Shown: in pieces, positions 1-5,093 of the stretch
How positions within the stretch are numbered: position 1 is the first letter of the stretch
Layout of the letters: each line of letters starts with the position of its first letter
NCBI GenBank assembly: GCA_002309395.1
Contig: DBWU01000049.1
Coordinates: forward strand, 170-5,262
Direction: 5' to 3'
DNA: 5,093 bases
Origin: Oscillospiraceae bacterium UBA1230
Lineage (GTDB): Bacteria; Bacillota; Clostridia; Oscillospirales; Oscillospiraceae
Program-made: the position numbers and the translations under genes
The notes under the pieces: generated by a model
Databases searched by the model: none
What the model saw: the letters and a program-made list of their open reading frames with translations, nothing else
Told to the model about the DNA's origin: nothing

Positions 1-365
1 TCCGGCTCGCCGATCACGACGACCGTGCGGCCCTCCGCATCTGCACCCGCCACGATCTGCTGAACGCGCAGGACGTTGGGACAGGTGGCGTCCACCAGCG
101 GAACGCCCATTGAACGCAGCCGGGCGATCGTTTCCTTCCGCTCTCCGTGGGCGCGGATCAAAACCGGCTCGCCCGGACGGATCTCGTCCGGTGAATCTAC
201 CTGACGGGCACCCAGACGGCGTAACTCATCCACCACCTGCCGGTTGTGGATGATACTGCCCAGCATCACACAGCCGCCCGTATCGCGGGCGGTCTGCTCC
301 GCCAGCGTCACGGCCCGCTCCACACCGTAGCAAAAACCGGCGCTTTTGGCTAATACGGTCTTCAT
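1..365 (-). CDS. ispH: 4-hydroxy-3-methylbut-2-enyl diphosphate reductase IspH (LytB), N-terminal part
   Basis: IspH is the [4Fe-4S] enzyme that reduces HMBPP to IPP and DMAPP, the last step of the MEP isoprenoid pathway, which supplies undecaprenyl carrier lipid and quinones. The 121 codons seen begin MKTVLAKSAGFCYGV, the classic IspH start, with cluster ligand Cys12 in GFCYG. The substrate-pocket histidines follow at His40 (GSIIHN) and His73 (IRAHG), and the second cluster Cys at 95 (DATCP). The third Cys lies beyond the left edge. The ATG at 365-363 shares one base with the plsC stop (TGATG) and has a strong GGGAGGT Shine-Dalgarno at 377-371, so translation is probably coupled to plsC. The reading frame is intact to the edge. 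In many Clostridia ispH is followed by, or fused to, ribosomal protein S1; that cannot be seen here. The family call is secure. Confidence 0.97.
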   Translation of the reverse strand, partial: MKTVLAKSAGFCYGVERAVTLAEQTARDTGGCVMLGSIIHNRQVVDELRRLGARQVDSPDEIRPGEPVLIRAHGERKETIARLRSMGVPLVDATCPNVLRVQQIVAGADAEGRTVVVIGEP

Positions 366-958
366 CAGAGACCTCCCAGCTCATACGCCCGGCGCAAAAC
401 TTCGTCGGCATTTGCCTGATACTCCTCCGCCGTGCCTTTTCTGCCGGAATACTTGGGAAGGAACGGCTTGCCAAAGCGGATGGGAATACGGTTAAAGAGC
501 CGCTGATTCCGCCCGATATAGACCGGCAGCATCGACACACCGGAACGGATGGCGATCATGGCGGCACCTGCTTTGGCACGGACGGAACCGGGTTTGCGTA
601 CACGGGTACCCTCCGGGAAGATCAGCAGGTTCTTCCCATCCTTCAGCGTCTGGATCGCCGTTTTCACCGCAGAAACGTCGGAATTCCCCCGGTCTACGGG
701 AAAACCGCCCATATTGCGGATAAACGAGCCGACCAGCGGTATGGAAAAAAGCTGCTTTTTTGCCATGATCCGCATGGAAAAGTTTCGCCGCAGCACGGCG
801 ATCAGCAATACGGGGTCCATCCACCCGGAATGGTTGGCGCACAGAACCACCGGCTGATCCTCCGGAATGTTCTCCACGCCGGCGAGATCCACCGGGTGAA
901 GAAACAGTACCATGCGGTGAAACATATCGTGTACTTTTTCATAGTACCTGTTGCTCAT
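365..958 (-). CDS. plsC: 1-acyl-sn-glycerol-3-phosphate acyltransferase (PlsC/LPLAT family)
   Basis: This 197-residue protein has the complete motif set of the lysophosphatidic acid acyltransferases. Block I is NHSGWMDP, with catalytic His43 and Asp48 in the HX4D arrangement. Block II is GGFPVDR (84-90), block III is FPEGTR (114-119) for glycerol-phosphate binding, and block IV is LPVYI (144-148). By family it acylates the sn-2 position of lysophosphatidate to give phosphatidic acid, the precursor of membrane phospholipids, at the inner face of the membrane. There is no clear multi-pass membrane region; a short hydrophobic stretch near residues 16-20 may help membrane contact. The length is normal for compact Firmicute PlsC. 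The ATG at 958 overlaps the cmk stop by 4 nt (ATGA), and an AAAGGAAG ribosome site lies at 974-967, 8 nt upstream. The cmk-plsC-ispH order is common in Clostridia. Acyl-donor specificity cannot be read from the sequence. Confidence 0.93.
   Translation of the reverse strand: MSNRYYEKVHDMFHRMVLFLHPVDLAGVENIPEDQPVVLCANHSGWMDPVLLIAVLRRNFSMRIMAKKQLFSIPLVGSFIRNMGGFPVDRGNSDVSAVKTAIQTLKDGKNLLIFPEGTRVRKPGSVRAKAGAAMIAIRSGVSMLPVYIGRNQRLFNRIPIRFGKPFLPKYSGRKGTAEEYQANADEVLRRAYELGGL
371..377 (-). promoter_or_regulatory. Strong ribosome binding site of ispH inside the end of plsC
   Basis: GGGAGGT on the minus strand (377-371) lies 5 nt before the ispH ATG and within the last codons of plsC. It suggests that ispH is translated efficiently in its own right as well as by coupling to plsC. 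Confidence 0.75.
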
Positions 959-1632
959 ACTCCCAACTTCCTTTCGATCAGCGATAGCAAACGCGCCAGA
1001 CTTTCCTGAAAATTCAACTCCGTGGTATCCACCGTTTCAGCGTCCTCCGCCGGGCGAAGGGGCGCCGTGGCACGGTGCGTATCGTTCCAGTCACGCTCCT
1101 CCATCTCCTGCAGGACCTGTTCATAGGGACGGGGCGTGCCGCGCTCCGCCAGCTCTCGCGTGCGGCGACGAGCCCTCTCCTTCACGTCCGCTACGAGGAA
1201 TATTTTCACGTCCGCGTCGGGCAGAACCACCGTCCCGATGTCCCGCCCGTCCATAATCACGCTGGTACGCCGTGCCATATCCCGTTGCATCTCCAGTAAA
1301 TACGCGCGTACCGCCGGGATCGCCGACACGTCGGATGCGTACATGGAGATTTGCGGCAATCGGATCTCGGATGTCACGTCCCGTCCGTTCAAAAACATGT
1401 GCTGGATGCCGTCGCTGTGATACGCCATGTCTACCTTGATCGCCGGAAGTGCCGCCGTGACAGACTCCGCGTCTTTGGGGTCAATGCCGTTTTCAAACAT
1501 GTAATATCCGATGGTGCGGTAGATCGCCCCGGTATCCACGTAAACGATGCCGCGCCGCGCGGCGATCTCCTTTGCCAGCGTGCTCTTACCGGCGCCGGAC
1601 GGCCCGTCGATCGCAATAGAATATACGCTCAT
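955..1632 (-). CDS. cmk: Cytidylate kinase
   Basis: The product is a 225-residue (d)CMP kinase that phosphorylates CMP and dCMP to the diphosphates with ATP, in cytosolic pyrimidine salvage and nucleotide supply. The P-loop GPSGAGKST is at residues 10-18, followed by DTGAIYR (33-39), the VSAIPAVR segment in the NMP-binding region (102-109), the hallmark GRDIGTVVLPDA (129-140) and the C-terminal lid with RDWNDTHR (180-187) followed by APLRPAEDA. All are the positions expected for bacterial Cmk, and the length is typical. The ATG at 1632 is supported by an AAAGGAG Shine-Dalgarno at 1646-1640, which overlaps the stop codon of the upstream flavoprotein gene. The gap to that gene is only 12 nt. 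The last four bases overlap plsC. Nothing is missing or disrupted. Confidence 0.97.
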   Translation of the reverse strand: MSVYSIAIDGPSGAGKSTLAKEIAARRGIVYVDTGAIYRTIGYYMFENGIDPKDAESVTAALPAIKVDMAYHSDGIQHMFLNGRDVTSEIRLPQISMYASDVSAIPAVRAYLLEMQRDMARRTSVIMDGRDIGTVVLPDADVKIFLVADVKERARRRTRELAERGTPRPYEQVLQEMEERDWNDTHRATAPLRPAEDAETVDTTELNFQESLARLLSLIERKLGV

Positions 1633-1644
1633 GGTTTTTCTCCT

Positions 1645-2877
1645 TTATTCCTGCGCGGCGCTGACACCGGCCAGATGTCCCGTTGCCCACGCGATCTGCA
1701 AATTGAATCCGCCCGTATAACCGTCCACGTCCAGAATTTCACCGGCAAAATAGAGACCCTGTACCAGTTTGGACGCCATGGTATTCGGCTGTACCTCCCC
1801 GACGCACACGCCGCCGGCGGTGACGATCGCCTCCTCCACGGGGCGCGGACCTGTCAGCGATACGGTAAAATCCTTCAAAAGAGCAATCAGCGCCTTGCGC
1901 TGTTCACGCCGGAGGGAATGGAGCTTTTCCCTCCCTGTCCAGCCCAGGCGGCGGCAAAGCACCTCCGCCATGCTGTGGGGGGCAAGTCCGGCAAGCAAAC
2001 CTCCGGACTCCCGGTTGGGCGCGGCGGCAATATCCCGGAGGATGCGTTCCTCCAGCTTTTGTCCGTCCAGCGCCGGTTTCAGATCGATATGCAGCGTATA
2101 CCGCTCACCGTCCCAGCGCCGCAGGTGGGCACTGGCGGAGAGGATCAGCGGTCCTGATACGCCGAAATGGGTAAAGAGCATCTCTCCCATATCGCAGTAG
2201 ACGGTCTTTCCCTTGCCGTTCGATACGGAAACCGCCACGTTTTTCAGCGTCAACCCCTGTAAACGAAGGCAGTCATTGTCGTCGCTCTCCAACGGCACAA
2301 GAGACCCACGGGGCGCCGCAACAGTATGTCCGGCGGCGGCAGCGATCCGGTAGCCGTCTCCGGTAGAGCCGGTGGCAGGATATGACACGCCGCCGGTGGC
2401 GAGGATCACACTCTCGGCAGGATACGTCTGCCTCTGTCCTGTTACCGCCGTTACGCGCCCGTCCTCGATGATCAGGGATTGCGCCCGGTCACGCAGAAGG
2501 CACACACCGTTGGCGCGAAGCTGACGCTCCAAAGCCGCGGAAATATCAAACGCGCGGTCCGAAACGGGAAACACGCGATTGCCGCGCTCTACTTTCAACG
2601 GAACGCCGGCATCACGGAAAAACGCCATCGCATCCTGCGGCGTAAAGCGATACATGGCGCCGTATAAAAACCGCCCGTTACCCGGAATATGGCGCAAAAG
2701 CTCCTCCACGGGGCAGTCGTTGGTAACGTTGCACCGACCCTTGCCGGTGATGTTCAGTTTTTTCCCCAACCGTTCGTTGGGTTCCAGCAGCGTTACCGAA
2801 CCGCCGCAGGACGCGGCGCTGATCGCCGCCATACAACCTGCGGCGCCGCCGCCGATCACAACGATTCGTTTACGCAT
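1645..2877 (-). CDS. HI0933/BaiN-like FAD-dependent flavoprotein (predicted NAD(P)/FAD oxidoreductase)
   Basis: This is a 410-residue flavoprotein of the HI0933 family, the family that includes BaiN of Clostridium scindens. The N-terminal Rossmann fold carries GGGAAG (9-14) ending in an acidic residue (Glu32) that would bind the FAD ribose. The family motifs follow: TGKGRCNVTN (44-53), ATGG (160-163) with SYPATGSTGDGY after it, FTHFGVSGP (235-243), and the C-terminal flavin-binding segment around GEILDVDGYTGGFN (379-392). I chose the ATG at 2877 because it sits directly before RKRIVVIGG. An in-frame extension to a TTG at 2931 adds 18 residues with no ribosome site and no family similarity. 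The start overlaps the regulator gene by 8 nt and has only a weak AGGCGG site, so reinitiation after the regulator stop is likely. BaiN has been linked to bile-acid reduction, but most homologues have no proven substrate, and nothing here shows a bile-acid role. No defects are seen. Confidence 0.92.
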   Translation of the reverse strand: MRKRIVVIGGGAAGCMAAISAASCGGSVTLLEPNERLGKKLNITGKGRCNVTNDCPVEELLRHIPGNGRFLYGAMYRFTPQDAMAFFRDAGVPLKVERGNRVFPVSDRAFDISAALERQLRANGVCLLRDRAQSLIIEDGRVTAVTGQRQTYPAESVILATGGVSYPATGSTGDGYRIAAAAGHTVAAPRGSLVPLESDDNDCLRLQGLTLKNVAVSVSNGKGKTVYCDMGEMLFTHFGVSGPLILSASAHLRRWDGERYTLHIDLKPALDGQKLEERILRDIAAAPNRESGGLLAGLAPHSMAEVLCRRLGWTGREKLHSLRREQRKALIALLKDFTVSLTGPRPVEEAIVTAGGVCVGEVQPNTMASKLVQGLYFAGEILDVDGYTGGFNLQIAWATGHLAGVSAAQE

Positions 2878-3736
2878 CTTCCGCCTGCCTGAATACACTG
2901 TTTGCCTGCCATACGCGTTCCATCTCGTCAAACGTCGCCGCCACGTCCTCCTTACAGCGCCGCCCCACCTCGGCGATCAGCGCGTTTAAAAGGCTCAGGG
3001 GCGCCGCCATGGAATCCACGAAGGAGATCATATCGCTGCGAACCATCAGCGTCGCTGTGGCGGCGGCACACAAAGGCGAGAGACTGCTGTCGGTGATCGC
3101 CACCACGTCCGCGCCGCGCTCATGGGCGTAATTGACCGCATTGACCGTCATAATGGAATAGCGCGGAAAGCTGATACCCACCAGCACGTCTCCTTTTCCG
3201 ATATGTACCAACTGTTCATAGATCTCGCCGGCGGCGGTATTCTGCACCAGAATCACGTTTTTGAACACAAGGTGCAGGTAGAAATTCAGATAGCCTGCCA
3301 AAAACGAGGAGGAACGAACGCCTAAAATGTAGATCCGCTCCGCTCCTGTCAGCATTTCCGCTACCCGGGAGAACTCCTGCCGGTCGATCTGGGCGATGGC
3401 GGCGTGAATACTGTCCACGTCACGCTGCATCACCTCCGCCACCGTGTCCACGCCGCGGATCCGCTCGTCGGAGGCGCGGATGCGCTGAACAGAGGTCAGT
3501 TGACCGCGGATCAGCTCCTGCAAAGCCTGCTGCATCTGTGGATAGCCGTCATAGCCAAGCTCCGCGGCAAAACGCACCACGGTGGATTCACTCACCTGCA
3601 CCGCCTGACCCAGGCGGCTGGCGGTCATAAACGCCGCCTTATCGCTGTTTTCCAGCACGAAGGTGGCGATTCGTTTTTGCCCTTTTGAAAAGGCGTCCCT
3701 GCCGGTACGAATACGGTGTAATACGTCATTTTTCAC
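2870..3736 (-). CDS. MurR/RpiR family transcriptional regulator (HTH + SIS domain)
   Basis: The gene encodes a 288-residue two-domain regulator. Residues 1-75 form the RpiR-type helix-turn-helix, with the recognisable FSKGQKRIATFVLEN and the ASRLGQAVQVSESTVVRFA helix pair (39-57) followed by LGYDGYPQ. Residues about 105-255 are a SIS (sugar isomerase) domain with the phosphosugar loop ILGVRSSSFLAG (137-148) and the second half VGISFPRYS (186-194) and VVAITDSSLSPL (211-222). Family members bind operator DNA as oligomers and sense sugar phosphates such as MurNAc-6-P or GlcNAc-6-P. The ligand here is unknown. The start is GTG at 3736, placed by an AAGGGGG ribosome site 9 nt upstream. It overlaps the pseudouridine synthase stop by 11 nt and the flavoprotein start by 8 nt. 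No sugar catabolic gene, PTS or etherase lies beside it, so its target cannot be inferred with confidence; autoregulation of this operon is possible. Confidence 0.93.
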   Translation of the reverse strand: MKNDVLHRIRTGRDAFSKGQKRIATFVLENSDKAAFMTASRLGQAVQVSESTVVRFAAELGYDGYPQMQQALQELIRGQLTSVQRIRASDERIRGVDTVAEVMQRDVDSIHAAIAQIDRQEFSRVAEMLTGAERIYILGVRSSSFLAGYLNFYLHLVFKNVILVQNTAAGEIYEQLVHIGKGDVLVGISFPRYSIMTVNAVNYAHERGADVVAITDSSLSPLCAAATATLMVRSDMISFVDSMAAPLSLLNALIAEVGRRCKEDVAATFDEMERVWQANSVFRQAEDA

Positions 3737-4445
3737 GGCACTGAACCCCCTTCAAACTTTTAATTTCAATATCTGTCAAGTATCTCCACTTGCCAGGCTC
3801 CAAGTCACCCAGACAAAGCGGGCCTTCCTGTACGCGCACCAGCCGCTCCACCGTAAGACCTACGGCGGCGCACATACGGCGCACCTGCCGCTTTTTCCCC
3901 TGATGGATAGTAACGGACAAAAGCGCCCTGTTTCCCTGATGCTCCAACAGCGCCACCTGTGCCGGGGCGATCGGCTCACCGTCCAACTCACGAAGCCGGG
4001 AAAGTCGCTCCTGCGCGTCGCTTAACTCACCGCGAACCGTAACGCGGTACACTTTATTCACCTCGTGGCGCGGGTGCAACAGGGTATGCGCCAGCGCGCC
4101 GTCATTGGTAAAGAGCAGCAGCCCCTCCGAGTCTCGATCCAGCCGCCCGACGGGATAAACGCGAACGCCGCAGGACGATACCAGCTCTGCGGCATTGGCA
4201 CGCCCGAACTCGTCGGATAGCGTGGTCACGTAACCTGCCGGCTTGTGGAGCATGACGTATACCTGCCGCGGCGCTGCAGGAAGGGGCGCACCGTCCACTT
4301 CGATACGGTCGTGCGCCGGATCGGCGCTGTCGCCTATCGTTGCCTCTCGCCCGTTGACGAACACCCGACCTTGCCGCAGGAGTTCCTCGGCACTGCGACG
4401 GGAACAGAGACCCGATGACGCTATGATCTTTTGCAGTCGTTCCAT
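3726..4445 (-). CDS. S4-domain pseudouridine synthase, RsuA/RluB/RluE/RluF family
   Basis: This 239-residue enzyme should isomerise a uridine in ribosomal RNA to pseudouridine. An N-terminal S4 RNA-binding domain covers about residues 1-50 (ERLQKIIASSGLCSRRSAEE, then GRVFVNG). Next come VMLHKPAGYVTT (64-75) and the catalytic loop GRLDRDSEGLLLFTNDG (100-116) with nucleophile Asp103. The C-terminal KKRQVRRMCAAVG (184-196) and RLVRV (201-205) complete the fold. Subgroup signals conflict: LAHTLLHPR and NKVYRV look RluB-like, while RLDRDSEGLL and GPLCLGDLEPGKWR resemble RluE, which in E. coli lacks an S4 domain. The target uridine is therefore left open and no symbol is given. A D,D-carboxypeptidase gene lies 35 nt upstream, as rluB follows the dacB-spmA-spmB genes in Bacillus subtilis. 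The start is the ATG at 4445; an adjacent in-frame TTG at 4448 would add one residue. The stop overlaps the regulator's GTG. Confidence 0.94.
   Translation of the reverse strand: MERLQKIIASSGLCSRRSAEELLRQGRVFVNGREATIGDSADPAHDRIEVDGAPLPAAPRQVYVMLHKPAGYVTTLSDEFGRANAAELVSSCGVRVYPVGRLDRDSEGLLLFTNDGALAHTLLHPRHEVNKVYRVTVRGELSDAQERLSRLRELDGEPIAPAQVALLEHQGNRALLSVTIHQGKKRQVRRMCAAVGLTVERLVRVQEGPLCLGDLEPGKWRYLTDIEIKSLKGVQCREK
3746..3752 (-). promoter_or_regulatory. Ribosome binding site deciding the GTG start of the MurR/RpiR regulator
   Basis: AAGGGGG on the minus strand lies inside the 3' end of the pseudouridine synthase gene, 9 nt before the GTG at 3736. No ATG lies in frame until residue 37, inside the helix-turn-helix, so this site and the family's N-terminal length together fix the GTG as the start. 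Confidence 0.75.
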
Positions 4446-4453
4446 CAATCGTT

Positions 4454-4459
4454 CCCTCC
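4454..4459 (-). promoter_or_regulatory. Ribosome binding site of the pseudouridine synthase gene, compatible with two adjacent starts
   Basis: GGAGGG on the minus strand (4459-4454) lies in the 35-nt spacer after the carboxypeptidase stop. It is 8 nt from the ATG at 4445 and 5 nt from the in-frame TTG at 4448. Spacing and codon strength favour the ATG. I see no promoter or hairpin in the rest of this spacer. Confidence 0.8.
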
Positions 4460-4480
4460 GCGCCGGCTGCTCGATCCGTG

Positions 4481-5093
4481 TTATCCGCCGAAGCCGTATT
4501 CGTAAAGCGCGGCATGATCGAGCCAGTCATTTCCGTCTTGCAGTGTGACCGCCACAAGGCACCGCCCGTTGCGCCGCACACAGCTCACCAGTGTCCGCCC
4601 GGCGGCGCGCGTGTAACCGGTTTTCAAGCCGATACAGCCTTCGATATCGCGCAACAGGCGGTTGTGGTTCTTCATTGTGCGGCCGCCGATCTGCACGCTG
4701 ACGGTGGAGCAGATCCGCAAAAAGGTGGGGTTCTTCACCGCCGCCGACGCAAGGCGCGCCATGTCTCCGGCGGTGGAATAGTGGCGCACTCCGTCGAGGC
4801 CGCTGGGGTTTTCAAACACCGTGTCCGCCATACCCAGCGATGCCGCCTTGGCGTTCATCCGCTGTACGAACCGCTCCGTGCCGCCGCAGTGATCCGCCAG
4901 CGCCTGTGCCGCGTCGTTGCCGGAGCAAAGCAAAAGTCCGTAGAGAAGCTCTTCCACACGTACCGTTTCACCGGGGCACAGATACATGGAGGAGCCTTCC
5001 GTCATATGGGCGGCGGTGATCTCCACCGTATCGCTCAGCTGCGCGGATTCCAGCACCACAAGCGCCGTCATGATCTTTGTGGTGCTGGCGATC
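4481..5093 (-). CDS. D-alanyl-D-alanine carboxypeptidase (peptidase S11, DacB/DacF type), N-terminus cut by the window edge, short C-terminus
   Basis: This is a penicillin-binding serine D,D-carboxypeptidase, which removes the terminal D-Ala from peptidoglycan stem peptides outside the membrane. The visible part is 203 codons and opens inside the active site: the frame continues upstream of the internal Met at 5071 as IASTTKIMTAL, so STTK (visible residues 3-6) holds the nucleophilic Ser and the Lys. SGN (57-59) and KTG in LKTGYT (155-160) complete the three S11 motifs. GSSMYLCPGE, NPSGLDG and the HYSTAGDMARL stretch are typical of clostridial DacF/DacB proteins. The signal peptide lies off the window. 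The protein stops at TAA right after LYEYGFGG, where the catalytic domain ends. The PBP5-type C-terminal beta domain and membrane-anchoring helix of standard DacA/DacF are absent, and the 35-nt gap to the next gene leaves no room for a broken remnant. Which Dac paralogue it is remains open. Confidence 0.94.
   Translation of the reverse strand, partial: IASTTKIMTALVVLESAQLSDTVEITAAHMTEGSSMYLCPGETVRVEELLYGLLLCSGNDAAQALADHCGGTERFVQRMNAKAASLGMADTVFENPSGLDGVRHYSTAGDMARLASAAVKNPTFLRICSTVSVQIGGRTMKNHNRLLRDIEGCIGLKTGYTRAAGRTLVSCVRRNGRCLVAVTLQDGNDWLDHAALYEYGFGG

Larger units (their letters stand above)
1..5093 (-). other. Probable single polycistronic operon covering the whole window
   Basis: All seven genes are co-directional. 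In transcription order the junctions are a 35-nt gap, an 11-nt overlap, an 8-nt overlap, a 12-nt gap, a 4-nt overlap and a 1-nt overlap. No spacer is long enough to hold both a terminator and a promoter, and I see no GC-rich hairpin followed by a T-run on the minus strand. Promoters inside coding sequence cannot be excluded by eye. The operon extends beyond both edges, since the first and last genes are cut. Confidence 0.75.

Noticed and set aside
1551..1566. GC-rich self-complementary stretch (gccgcgccgcgcggcg) inside cmk as a possible terminator or regulatory hairpin
   Set aside because: It lies within the coding sequence for the conserved N-terminal region, has no T-run after it, and fits the codon use of Ala/Arg-rich residues in a GC-rich gene.
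1351..2157. A 268-codon open frame on the plus strand, antisense to cmk and the flavoprotein gene
   Set aside because: Its product has no recognisable domain and an arginine/histidine/glycine-rich composition typical of antisense frames in GC-rich genes. It lies opposite two genes with complete family motifs.
2878..2931. An 18-residue N-terminal extension of the flavoprotein starting at TTG 2931
   Set aside because: It begins at TTG without a ribosome site, lies wholly within the regulator gene, and adds residues ahead of the normal RKRIVVIGG start of the family.
4446..4448. TTG at 4448 as the start of the pseudouridine synthase
   Set aside because: The adjacent in-frame ATG at 4445 has better spacing (8 nt) from GGAGGG, and the choice changes the protein by one residue only.
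4102..4581. A 159-codon minus-strand frame spanning the pseudouridine synthase/carboxypeptidase junction
   Set aside because: It is an out-of-frame shadow of two well-supported genes, rich in Arg and Ala, with no domain and no ribosome site.
5069..5071. ATG at 5071 as the start of the carboxypeptidase
   Set aside because: The frame continues upstream through the catalytic STTK motif to the window edge, so this Met is internal and the gene is partial.

Overview
The window is a gene-dense, GC-rich stretch of bacterial chromosome (GC looks like the high fifties in percent by eye; not counted). It carries seven protein-coding genes, all on the minus strand, so the biological order runs from the right end of the window to the left. 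Gene content and order point to an anaerobic Firmicute of class Clostridia, most likely a gut or rumen Oscillospiraceae/Ruminococcaceae-type organism. The main reasons are the cmk-plsC-ispH run, which is typical of Clostridia, the HI0933/BaiN-type flavoprotein just before it, and strong GGAGG-like ribosome binding sites. Assignment below class level is inference.

In transcription order the layout is as follows. (1) 5093-4481: an S11 D-alanyl-D-alanine carboxypeptidase, cut by the window edge just upstream of its catalytic Ser-x-x-Lys and unusually short at its C-terminus. (2) 4445-3726: an S4-domain pseudouridine synthase of the RsuA/RluB/RluE/RluF family. (3) 3736-2870: a MurR/RpiR-type regulator with a helix-turn-helix and a SIS sugar-phosphate domain, starting at GTG. 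(4) 2877-1645: an FAD-binding HI0933/BaiN-like flavoprotein. (5) 1632-955: cytidylate kinase (cmk). (6) 958-365: a 1-acylglycerol-3-phosphate acyltransferase (plsC). (7) 365-1: the N-terminal 121 residues of IspH, the last enzyme of the MEP isoprenoid pathway, running out of the left edge.

The genes are packed so tightly that a single polycistronic transcript is very likely. Four of the six junctions overlap (11, 8, 4 and 1 nt) and the other two gaps are 35 and 12 nt. I see no terminator hairpin and no convincing internal promoter. The products fall into envelope and lipid work (D,D-carboxypeptidase, PlsC, IspH for the polyprenyl carrier), nucleotide and RNA work (Cmk, pseudouridine synthase), a flavoprotein of unsettled function and one sugar-phosphate-type regulator. 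There is no mobile element, repeat array, CRISPR or RNA gene, and every stretch is accounted for by genes. It is mostly a conserved housekeeping region. The points worth a second look are the regulator embedded in the operon, the carboxypeptidase without its usual C-terminal domain, and the ambiguous subgroup of the pseudouridine synthase.
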